This document shows positions 1 to 7,337 of a stretch of DNA of 64,000 nt, piece by piece (position 1 is the first letter of the stretch; each line of letters starts with the position of its first letter). Position numbers and translations under genes: made by a program. Below the pieces are notes generated by a model, which saw nothing but the letters and a program-made list of their open reading frames with translations, had not been told where the DNA came from and made no database searches. The stretch is from a bacterium (GTDB lineage: Bacteria > CAIWAD01), in the NCBI GenBank assembly GCA_030429345.1, contig JAUIFJ010000007.1, positions 62,001 to 126,000 of the forward strand, in the 5' to 3' direction.

Positions 1-914
1 TAGGTATTGACGATGCGCGGCAGGAAGAGCTGGTAGCGGTCTCCGCCCGTATCGCTGCGCTGGTTGACAATGTAGAAGGATGAGCCTCCGACGAGCTGAG
101 TCTCGGCGCTTTCCCAGGCAAAAGGAATGCCCAGCAGGCGGCCTTCCCAGGTGGCGCGCTGCAGTTCCCAACCCAGGCGGTAGAAGTCGTGATCCATAGG
201 CAGGAGGATCGAGCTGCTGGCGGGCAGCAAGGCGCGTTCCGTGCCGCTGATCTCGATCTGCACGGGGCGCAGCAGCTGATTGACGATTTCCAAGTCTGGG
301 TACGCGGTGCGTTCGACCGCTGCCGGCAGGAACTGGGCTCCGGTGGTGGTGCGGAAGACCAGCTGCTCCACGACCGTCGAGGGCGAGGCCAGTCCGGAGC
401 GGTCGACGCGGATCCACAGGGAATCCGGCGTGCTGCCTTCCTGCCGTTCGACTTCCAGCCAGGAAGGAGGATCATCCAGGGTCCATGGGGCCTGCACCTC
501 GCTTCCCTGGCGGATCCGCAGCCAGCGCTCACCGTAATGCCAGCTGAAATCGAGGGTATCCGTGTCGAATTCCAGCCAGGGCAGGTTCCGGTCCCGCTCC
601 AGCACGGGGTCGTGTGACAGGGTCAGCGGGCCGGCGATCTGCAATGCGGCCTCGTAGCGCTCCCAGGGCGGCTGGTCAATCACGAGGGTTTCCGGTCCGG
701 CTTCCAGGCGGTAGAAGGCGAAATGGCCGTTCTCGTCCGTACTCAGGCTGAAGCCGCTGGAGCGCAGCTGGATCAGGACGTCCGCCAGGCGGCTCCCGCT
801 GAGCGAGTCCTGGACAATTCCCTCCAGCGAGGGGCGTTCGCTGGTTGTGGATGAATTGGAGCCGCAGCCCTGCAGGAGCAGCAGAACTGCCAGCGGCAAC
901 AGGCGTGATTGCAT
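1..914 (-). CDS. Lipoprotein with carboxypeptidase-regulatory-like and BACON-like domains (3' end outside window)
   Basis: This gene is missing from the ORF track because it leaves the window at base 1. The frame is open from an ATG at 914 for about 304 residues. The start MQSRLLPLAVLLLLQGCGS is a type II signal peptide with lipobox LLQGC (Cys17), so an envelope lipoprotein is expected. Residues about 30-85 (EGIVQDSLSGSRLADVLIQL) look like a carboxypeptidase-regulatory-like beta-sandwich. A following stretch with PPSWLEVERQEGSTPDSLWI resembles BACON-type domains, which often bind glycans or protein surfaces. The function is unknown. It is divergent from the TonB-receptor-like gene. A TATATT box lies near 995-1000 on the minus strand, without a clear -35. 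Confidence 0.75.
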   Translation of the reverse strand, partial: MQSRLLPLAVLLLLQGCGSNSSTTSERPSLEGIVQDSLSGSRLADVLIQLRSSGFSLSTDENGHFAFYRLEAGPETLVIDQPPWERYEAALQIAGPLTLSHDPVLERDRNLPWLEFDTDTLDFSWHYGERWLRIRQGSEVQAPWTLDDPPSWLEVERQEGSTPDSLWIRVDRSGLASPSTVVEQLVFRTTTGAQFLPAAVERTAYPDLEIVNQLLRPVQIEISGTERALLPASSSILLPMDHDFYRLGWELQRATWEGRLLGIPFAWESAETQLVGGSSFYIVNQRSDTGGDRYQLFLPRIVNT

Positions 915-1020
915 GCCCTTGGTTCCTTGTTTCCAGTGCCGCGTGCGGAAAGCGCGACGGGTTCGAACCGGCCGGACCCGGTGGAGAGCGCCTTAATATA
1001 AGGCTTCCCGCAAGGCTTCG

Positions 1021-1036
1021 TGGCCCTTGCCTTGCT
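1021..1036 (+). promoter_or_regulatory. Sigma-54-type -24/-12 promoter element
   Basis: TGGCCCTTGCCTTGCT fits the sigma-54 consensus TGGCAC-N5-TTGCW with the invariant GG and GC exactly 12 bp apart. The predicted start near 1047 falls just before a strong AGGAGG (1053-1058). It is one of five such elements in the window and would drive the TonB-receptor-like operon. Confidence 0.45.
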
Positions 1037-1190
1037 ACATTCAATCCTTCGAAGGAGGAAGCAGCGGCATGTGGCCCGGTACCAGCAGCAGCGCGTCCAT
1101 GACGCAGAGGCGCAACACCCGAAGGGGACACCCCGGTTTCCACCCATGGTTGCCGGGCTGTCCCGCGAGTATCCGCAGCAGCCTGCCGCG

Positions 1191-3617
1191 ATGCCGCGCG
1201 CAGGAAGGCGGCGCCGCTTGAAGCTTCTGCCCGTCTGTCTGCTGCTGCTGTTGACCGCACGACCCTCTTCCGCCGAGCGTTTCTGGGGGCAGGTTGTCAG
1301 CAGCACGGGGACTCCTGTACCACGGCCTCTGGTGCAGGTCAAGGGACAGGGCGCGGTCCTGGGGGACGGGCGCGGCTATTTCGCGCTGGTCGATGTTCCC
1401 CTGGGCGAGCTGCAGGTCCTGATCGAGGCCGCGGGCCACCTGCCCCTGCGGAGACGCATCTACCAGTCCCGCGAGAGCGCTCGCGTCTTTGAACTGCTGC
1501 CGCTGGCCAGTGACGGCCAAAGCCCGGACCCTCTTCTGCGGGGCGAGCTGGACGGATCCGGGGCCGGCCGACGGGCCCGCATGGCGCTGGACCTGAACCG
1601 CGACGGCCTGCCCGAAGGCTGGCAGGGCGAGGAGCGCACACTGGCCCTGCTCGATGGGCGTCCGCTCTCCAGTCCCCTGGGCTACTGGGCGACCCCCCTG
1701 GAAGAAGCGGCCCTGTGGGGACCCGGCCAGTGGCAATCCAGCGGAAAGGACGCCTTCCTCTTTCGCGGCGGCCTCCTGGAAAGCCGGCACCTTCCGCGCA
1801 GCTGGAACCTGTCGCCGGAAGTGCTGCAGCCGGCCACGCTGCGGCCGCAAGCCTTCTCCTTCCAGCTCTCCGGTGGTACCGGCGGTCGTGGAGGCAGCTC
1901 CTTCGAGAGCTGGTTCCGGCCAGGCTTCAATCGGGTCGAGCGCCTGCGGCTCGAAGAACTGCGGGCCCCGGGCGATGGCGGCCGCAACCGGGATGCGCGG
2001 CTGTCCCTGCTGGATCGGCTGGTGCTGCCGGGCCTGTTGCTGGAACAGGGACTGCAGTTCAGTCGCCAGCAGCTGCAGGCTCCCCTTCCCTGGGAAGGCG
2101 AGCAGGTCCTGCTGGATCACACTCGCGGTAGGCAATCCGGCCGCAGCGTTGAGTACGGCGCGCGCGCCCTTTCAATGAACTCCGACGGTTTCCGCATGCG
2201 CCTGGACCTGCAGTTGGGTGGTCGCTGGCAGCAGCTCGAACGAATGGAAGAAGACCTCCTCTTCCGCCGGGGCGAAGGCAGTGCCGCGGAAGGCACCTTG
2301 ACCTCCTCCGCCTGGTTCAACAGTGAACGGCGACGAAGACTTCTGCGCCAGGCTTGTGCATTGAGCCTGGTTCTGCCCCATGATCGCGGCCTCTTCGAGC
2401 TGGGCTTCTTTCTGGACTTCCAGCAGCGCCTGCAGGAGGGAAGCCTGAAGGGCAGTCCGCAACCGGAGCTGGATCCTCGCGGAAACTGGTACGGCCTCAA
2501 GGATCGTCGCAACCTGGCCGGCCTGCGGCTGGCGGACCGCTACCAAGTCCTGCCGGACCTGGCTCTCGATGCCGGATTCGCTGCCCGCTACTCGAACTAT
2601 GTTTTCGAGCGCCTGGCGACGCCCCTCTTTCCGGCAAGCCAGCAGATCGAGTTCGATGACGCCCTGCTGGCTCTCGAACCCCAGATCGGCCTGCTCTGGA
2701 CGCCCGGAGCGCGCCACAGCCTCTCCCTGGCCTGGCTTTCGAGCCGGCGTCCGCTGGATCCGGAAGACTACTGGGACGGGGACCTGCCTCCCCATGTACC
2801 CGGCACAAGCCCCTTGTTCGACAGCGATCTCTTCGGCGCAGCCGTTCCCCTGCTCGGCACGGAAAAACGGCAGCTCTGGTCGCTGGTCCTGCAGCAGCGC
2901 TTGTATACAGGCTCCCTGCACGCGGAACTGCACTGGCACCAGGTCGAGCGACGGAGCGGCATGGGCCTGCGCGAGAACCGCGGCTCGACGCTTCGCCCCC
3001 TGAGGGCCAGCGGCGGCCGCTACGAGCGTCTGCACAGCCGACTGGCCTGGGAACCGACGCATCGCCGGCTGCTGAGCGTCGACCTGGCCCTGGAGGGCAC
3101 CTGGACGCGCTGGCGTGAAGGCTGGTTCATCCATCCGCTGGAGGATCGCTTCCAGCCTGCGAGTGGGCGGCCAATGCAGGATCCGGACCCTTTGTACTAC
3201 GATGACGGCGGGCGCTACGAGCTGCGTCGCCTGCGAGGGCTGGAAGTCGCCGGCTGGCCCCGGCTGCAGGCCCGCATTGGCCTGCAGTCCAACTGTCGCC
3301 TGGGCCCCTGGAGCCTGGAAGCGCGCCTGGAAGCCCTGGCCCGCAGCGCCTATGCGGTCGACATCGGCCTGGCTGCCGCTTCTCGGCTGGATGCCCTCAG
3401 GCAGCTGGACCTGCACGTTCAGGGCTTGCGCCAGGCGGGGCCCTTCCGGCTGAGTCTTGCGCTTCGCCTGCGCAACCTGCTCGACGCCAAGGGCGAACAG
3501 GCGGGCGTGTATACACGCTTCCAAAACCGGGAACCGGTGCTGAACAGCACGACGCAGACCGGGCGTATCGCACTGCTTGAGCTGGGCCTCGGGATTCGGG
3601 AGGGCGCGGGGAAATGA
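1191..3617 (+). CDS. TonB-dependent-receptor-like outer membrane barrel with N-terminal carboxypeptidase-regulatory-like domain
   Basis: The protein is about 808 residues from this start. A signal peptide (RRRRLKLLPVCLLLLLTA) ends near residue 28. It is followed by a carboxypeptidase-regulatory-like domain (RFWGQVVSSTGTPVPRPLVQ) typical of TonB receptors in FCB-type bacteria. The long remainder has alternating, aromatic-rich beta strands and ends in a barrel-like segment (LSLALRLRNLLDAKGEQAG). I see no clear TonB box or complete plug, so the cargo and TonB dependence are inferred. The start is uncertain. ATG 1191 fits the signal peptide but has no Shine-Dalgarno. ATG 1146 and GTG 1071 are in frame, and GTG 1071 lies 12 nt after AGGAGG. 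Its stop overlaps the next ATG (ATGA), so the aldolase is co-translated. Confidence 0.7.
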   Translation: MPRAGRRRRLKLLPVCLLLLLTARPSSAERFWGQVVSSTGTPVPRPLVQVKGQGAVLGDGRGYFALVDVPLGELQVLIEAAGHLPLRRRIYQSRESARVFELLPLASDGQSPDPLLRGELDGSGAGRRARMALDLNRDGLPEGWQGEERTLALLDGRPLSSPLGYWATPLEEAALWGPGQWQSSGKDAFLFRGGLLESRHLPRSWNLSPEVLQPATLRPQAFSFQLSGGTGGRGGSSFESWFRPGFNRVERLRLEELRAPGDGGRNRDARLSLLDRLVLPGLLLEQGLQFSRQQLQAPLPWEGEQVLLDHTRGRQSGRSVEYGARALSMNSDGFRMRLDLQLGGRWQQLERMEEDLLFRRGEGSAAEGTLTSSAWFNSERRRRLLRQACALSLVLPHDRGLFELGFFLDFQQRLQEGSLKGSPQPELDPRGNWYGLKDRRNLAGLRLADRYQVLPDLALDAGFAARYSNYVFERLATPLFPASQQIEFDDALLALEPQIGLLWTPGARHSLSLAWLSSRRPLDPEDYWDGDLPPHVPGTSPLFDSDLFGAAVPLLGTEKRQLWSLVLQQRLYTGSLHAELHWHQVERRSGMGLRENRGSTLRPLRASGGRYERLHSRLAWEPTHRRLLSVDLALEGTWTRWREGWFIHPLEDRFQPASGRPMQDPDPLYYDDGGRYELRRLRGLEVAGWPRLQARIGLQSNCRLGPWSLEARLEALARSAYAVDIGLAAASRLDALRQLDLHVQGLRQAGPFRLSLALRLRNLLDAKGEQAGVYTRFQNREPVLNSTTQTGRIALLELGLGIREGAGK

Positions 3618-4213
3618 GCTTCTTCGATGCTCGTCGTGAGCTGGTCGTTGCCGGAGCCCGGCTGCATCAGCGCGGGCTGGTCGCCGGTCGCCAGGGGAAC
3701 CTGAGCCTGCGCCTGAGGGAGGGCATTGCGATCACGGCCGCCGGCCGCAACAAGGGAAAGCTGCAGCCGGCCGATATCGTCCTGCTGGATCCTGCCGACG
3801 GCCGCGTCCTGAGAGGAAGCGCGCCGGCCAGCAGCGAGAGCGCCCTGCACCTGGCGGTCTACCGGGCGCGTCCGGATCTGCGGGCGGTGGCGCACGCCCA
3901 TCCTCCGCAGGCGACAGGCTTTGCCGCCGCCGGGCTGGGCCTGGAAAACGGGATCCTGCCGGAGGTCGAAGCAGAACTCGGCGGCTGTCCCCTGGCCCCC
4001 TTCGGGCGGCCCGGCGGCGAGGAACTCGCCGACAGCATCCGCGGATTGATCCTGTCACACGACGTTCTCCTGCTGGCCAACCACGGCGCGCTGGCGGCTT
4101 CGGCGGAAAGCCTGGATCACGCGGTCGACCGCATGGAACAGCTGGAGTCCGCGGCACAGACCCTGCTGGCGGCGCGGCTGCTGGGCGGGGGGAAGCGGCC
4201 AGGGAATTGGTGA
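3614..4213 (+). CDS. Class II aldolase/adducin family protein
   Basis: The 199 aa match the size of L-fuculose- or L-rhamnulose-phosphate aldolase-type domains and of methylthioribulose-phosphate dehydratases. The zinc ligands are visible as HAHPP near residue 92 and as NHG near residue 155. N-terminal GNLSLRLREGIAITAAGRNK is the family's substrate/phosphate region. These enzymes cleave or dehydrate sugar phosphates in the cytoplasm, but the substrate here cannot be assigned. The ATG overlaps the receptor stop by 4 bp, so the two are translationally coupled. A sugar-uptake link is possible but is only inferred from the neighbour. Confidence 0.85.
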   Translation: MSFFDARRELVVAGARLHQRGLVAGRQGNLSLRLREGIAITAAGRNKGKLQPADIVLLDPADGRVLRGSAPASSESALHLAVYRARPDLRAVAHAHPPQATGFAAAGLGLENGILPEVEAELGGCPLAPFGRPGGEELADSIRGLILSHDVLLLANHGALAASAESLDHAVDRMEQLESAAQTLLAARLLGGGKRPGNW

Positions 4214-4260
4214 GGTTTCTTGGGGCCCTGCGAGAGCAAGGCCCAGCTGGAGGGTATCAC

Positions 4261-4731
4261 ATGAACTGGAATCGAGGTCTGATCCTGGCGCTGTCCCTGC
4301 TGCTGGCGGCCTGCACGAGTGATCCGCGGTATACGAGGGACCTGCGCGCCTCCTCCGGCGGGAAAAAGCCTTCCGGACGCGTCAGCGCCGCGCCGAAGCA
4401 GCCGGCAGGAGAGTTCCGTGTCAACCAGGTGCTCAAGGGCAGCGCCAGCTGGTACGGGCCCAAGTTCCATGGCCGACCGACGGCCTCGGGCGAGATTTTC
4501 GACATGGACGACATGACCGCGGCGCACAAGACCCTGCCGCTGGGGACCTGGGTGCAGGTCACCAACACGGCCAACGGGCGCAAGGTGGAGGTCAAGGTCA
4601 ACGACCGCGGCCCCTTCGCCGGCAACCGCATCCTCGACCTGAGCCGCGAAGCCGCCCGCCGTCTGGACTTCATCCAGGCCGGCGTAACAGACGTAGAGAT
4701 CCGGATCCTCACCCTGCCCGTTAATAAATAA
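4261..4731 (+). CDS. rlpA: RlpA-family septal ring lytic transglycosylase (lipoprotein)
   Basis: The 156-aa protein starts at ATG 4261 rather than the tracked 4207. GGAGG lies 8 nt upstream, and this start gives a proper lipoprotein signal (LLLAACTSD). After a short linker comes the double-psi beta-barrel typical of RlpA: GSASWYGPKFHGRPTASGE, then AAHKTLPLGTWVQV, then VNDRGPF carrying the conserved Asp. RlpA enzymes cleave naked glycan strands at the septum or bind them. No C-terminal SPOR domain is present, so this is a short RlpA. It follows the aldolase by 47 bp; a GC-rich hairpin lies between them. Confidence 0.9.
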   Translation: MNWNRGLILALSLLLAACTSDPRYTRDLRASSGGKKPSGRVSAAPKQPAGEFRVNQVLKGSASWYGPKFHGRPTASGEIFDMDDMTAAHKTLPLGTWVQVTNTANGRKVEVKVNDRGPFAGNRILDLSREAARRLDFIQAGVTDVEIRILTLPVNK

Positions 4732-4894
4732 TTCCCCAAAAGACTCGAAGAGTCGACAGAACAGTAGCTGCGAGTGCCAACCCGCAGACAGGGCATCAAA
4801 CCCCCAGGGCAAGGCAACCCTTGCAACAAATTATTCCACGAAACGGGCGGACACCAACCCGCAGACGTCCTAACACATACCGGACCTGTCACAG
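4732..4894. other. Convergent intergenic gap with hairpin and short direct repeat
   Basis: The gap between convergent rlpA and the TPR lipoprotein gene holds a small hairpin GCAAGG-CAAC-CCTTGC (4809-4824), which may act as a weak terminator. A 13-bp direct repeat CCAACCCGCAGAC occurs at 4777-4789 and 4854-4866. No gene or RNA is recognised. Confidence 0.35.
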
Positions 4895-7252
4895 CTAGTG
4901 CAGGATCTCCTCCAGGCGCAGGCGCTCCGTATCCTGGAAGGCGTCCCGCAGGTGCTGGACCAGCTCTTCCAGCTCCTGCAGCTCGGCCGGCAGAATGTAG
5001 CGGCCGCTTTCGTCGGTCAACTCCTCCAGCAGCGCGCGATCCCCCAGGCCTTCCTGCTCCAGTTCCTGTGATGCATCCTGCTCGCGGGCGTCGCCGCCTA
5101 ATTCCGCCGCCAGGCGCAGGCCGGCTTCGCTTTCCGGGAATCGGCGAATGGCGTCGCGCCAGTGGTCGACCGCGCGGCGGCGATCCCCCAGGATGTCGCG
5201 CTGGATCTCGGCGCGGGCCAGCAGGCTCACCAGGGCGGCCTCGCTCTCCGGGTAGAGGCTGTCCAGTTCCGTATACAGGTAGTAGGCCTCGAGGGCCTCG
5301 TAGGCTTCCAGCCACAGGCGCTCCGCCTGGTGCAGCAGGACGCGCGCGCTGTCCGCCTGGGTCGGCTCGCGCGGCAGGCCCAGGCGATCCCGCGCCGCGT
5401 TGGCCACCGCCGAGCTGGGGTATTCCTGCAAGAGGCGATTCAGCAGGGCGCGGGCAGCGGCGCTGTCGGCCAGTGATTCCTCCTTGAGCAGGGCGTGGCT
5501 GAAGAGCAGGCGGCTGTGCCGGACAGGGCTGCCCGGTTCGTCCTGCAGGGCGCTCATCAGGCTGTCGGCGGCCCTTGTGTGCCCCAGGCGCAGCTGCTGC
5601 AGTTCCGCCAGCTCGAAGCGTCGGTCGAAATAGAGCAGGTGCAGGCTGTCCTGTTCCTGCAGCAGCAGCATGGAATCAATCTCGACCTCGACCTGGCTGC
5701 TGTCGAGCAGCGCCGCCAGCAGAGTCGAATCGAGGCGTGCGCCCTCTTCCGCCAGGCGGATCTGAAGCAGGGAATCGGCGATCTGCGCCTCGCGCAGGCT
5801 GTCGGCCTTTGCCTCTTCCCTCTGGCGCCGCGACTGGAAGAGGTTGCGGCGGCCTCCAGGGTCCTTGAGGCGGTTTTCCAGGCGCTCGATGGCGCTGGAT
5901 TCCCCGCTACCTTCCTGCAGGGAGTCGGCCGCTTCCAGGCGCACCTCGAAGGCCTGCCGGAAGGCCCAGTCGGGAATGCTGTCCGCACGGGCGGCCAGGC
6001 TGTCCAGCGCAGACGACAGAGGCGGTCCGGGGGCTCCGGGAAGGCTGTCCAGCAGCAGTTCCGCCTGTGTGACAAATTTCACCGTGTCGCGTTTCAAAGC
6101 CGTTTTCAGCGCCGGCAGGCTTTCCTTGAGCTGCAGCCAGCGCGCGGAATCCGGATCCATGCGCAGGGACACGCGATGCAGCTGCTCTTCCAGGCTGTGG
6201 ATTTCCTCGCGCACGCCATCCAGCTCCTCCAGCTCATCCAGTCGCCGGGAAGCGCTGTCGGCCCAGGCGCTGCGGCTGTCCTCCTGGCCGCTGCGGCGGT
6301 AGTAGACCACGGCGCTGTCCACCTCGTCGACGGCGAAGAGCCACAGGTTGGCCAGGTGGTAGGCCGCCTCGCCGGCAGCCGGTGTGCGCTCGTAGTCCTC
6401 GAGCAGCCGGCTGTAGGCCTGCATGGCTTCGAGCTGCAGCCCGCGGGCCCGCAGCAGGTTGGCGTCGCGCAGGGCCACCGATTCCAGCAGGTCGTGGAAG
6501 TGCTCGTTGCGGCGGACCTTCTTCAGGCGGTTTTCGGCGCGCTCAAGCCGCCCCAGGCGGATCAGGTCGTCGATTTCCGCCATGTGGGCCTCGAACTCGA
6601 TCAGTCGTCCGGGCCGGTAACGAGGGACACGGGAATAGGCCTTGACTGCGCCTTCGAAATCGCCGAGCGCATGCAGGCTGCGACCGATCTCCAGGTTCAT
6701 GCGCCCCTTTTCCGGGCGGGATCGGGCATAGTCCAGCAACTGCTCCTGCAGCTGTGCCAGGCGGCCCCAGTTTTCTTCCTGGCGGGCCAGCTCGCTGTGG
6801 ATCTCGAGCCAGGTGCGGCGCTCCTCCTTCTTCAATTCCAGGGCTTCCAGTTCGCCGAGCAGGCGGCGGCACTCCTCCAGCCGGTTCAGTTCCAGCAGGG
6901 CCCGGGCGCGGTATACGCGGGAGCGTGGAATCAGTTTCGAGTCGGGGAAGTTGCTTTCCAGCTCGTCGAACTTGCGCAGGGCGCGGTGCTGCTGCTCCAG
7001 TTCCAGGTAACACAATCCGATCAGCAGGATCGTGTCGTCGACCCAGCGGCTTTCAGGGTAGAACTGCAGGAGCTTGGAGCTGACCGTATTGCTTTCACGA
7101 AAATCGGACTCCCCGCTCTGGCGGCTGTCGTCAGCCTTCTTCTCCATGCCCGCCTCGTAGTACTTGCGGGCGTTGTAGTAGGTATTGAAGTAGGCGCAGC
7201 CCCCCAGGAGGAGCAGCAGGACGAGGAAAGAGATCGGCCGAAGAAATCGCAT
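4895..7252 (-). CDS. Large TPR-repeat lipoprotein
   Basis: The protein is about 785 aa. The preferred start is ATG 7252 (MRFLRPISFLVLLLLLGGC); the track uses an in-frame TTG 9 nt earlier. The lipobox LLGGC is followed by AYFNTYYNARKYYEAGMEKK, a beginning I associate with conserved TPR lipoproteins of FCB-type bacteria. Helical TPR-like repeats fill residues about 60-340 (for example LLIGLCYLELEQQHRALRKF), reminiscent of BamD/YbgF-type scaffolds. The middle and C-terminus are charged helical stretches rich in DSL, with further TPR-like segments near the end. The role is unknown; an envelope assembly scaffold is inferred. A sigma-54-like element lies 42 bp upstream of the start. Confidence 0.75.
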   Translation of the reverse strand: MRFLRPISFLVLLLLLGGCAYFNTYYNARKYYEAGMEKKADDSRQSGESDFRESNTVSSKLLQFYPESRWVDDTILLIGLCYLELEQQHRALRKFDELESNFPDSKLIPRSRVYRARALLELNRLEECRRLLGELEALELKKEERRTWLEIHSELARQEENWGRLAQLQEQLLDYARSRPEKGRMNLEIGRSLHALGDFEGAVKAYSRVPRYRPGRLIEFEAHMAEIDDLIRLGRLERAENRLKKVRRNEHFHDLLESVALRDANLLRARGLQLEAMQAYSRLLEDYERTPAAGEAAYHLANLWLFAVDEVDSAVVYYRRSGQEDSRSAWADSASRRLDELEELDGVREEIHSLEEQLHRVSLRMDPDSARWLQLKESLPALKTALKRDTVKFVTQAELLLDSLPGAPGPPLSSALDSLAARADSIPDWAFRQAFEVRLEAADSLQEGSGESSAIERLENRLKDPGGRRNLFQSRRQREEAKADSLREAQIADSLLQIRLAEEGARLDSTLLAALLDSSQVEVEIDSMLLLQEQDSLHLLYFDRRFELAELQQLRLGHTRAADSLMSALQDEPGSPVRHSRLLFSHALLKEESLADSAAARALLNRLLQEYPSSAVANAARDRLGLPREPTQADSARVLLHQAERLWLEAYEALEAYYLYTELDSLYPESEAALVSLLARAEIQRDILGDRRRAVDHWRDAIRRFPESEAGLRLAAELGGDAREQDASQELEQEGLGDRALLEELTDESGRYILPAELQELEELVQHLRDAFQDTERLRLEEILH

Positions 7253-7293
7253 GGCCACCAAGCTAGAAATTCGCGGTGATTCCGCCCGCCCGT

Positions 7294-7309
7294 CGCAAAC
7301 TGCGTGCTA
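7294..7309 (-). promoter_or_regulatory. Weak sigma-54-type element upstream of the TPR lipoprotein
   Basis: The minus strand reads TAGCACGCAGTTTGCG. Apart from A in place of the first G of the -24 GG and G at the last position, it follows TGGCACG-N4-TTGCW with correct spacing. The deviation at -25 makes this less certain than the other sites. It would give a leader of about 30 nt. Confidence 0.25.
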
Positions 7310-7337
7310 CGATGCGCGTGTCCATACAAGAGCGAAG

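Noticed and set aside
1020-1190. Tracked start of the barrel gene at GTG 1020
   Set aside because: It lies on the sigma-54-like promoter, upstream of the expected transcription start, and would bury the signal peptide far from the N-terminus.
5495-7279. 594-aa plus-strand ORF
   Set aside because: It is antisense to the TPR lipoprotein; a Gln/Val-rich shadow produced by GC-rich codons of the real minus-strand gene.
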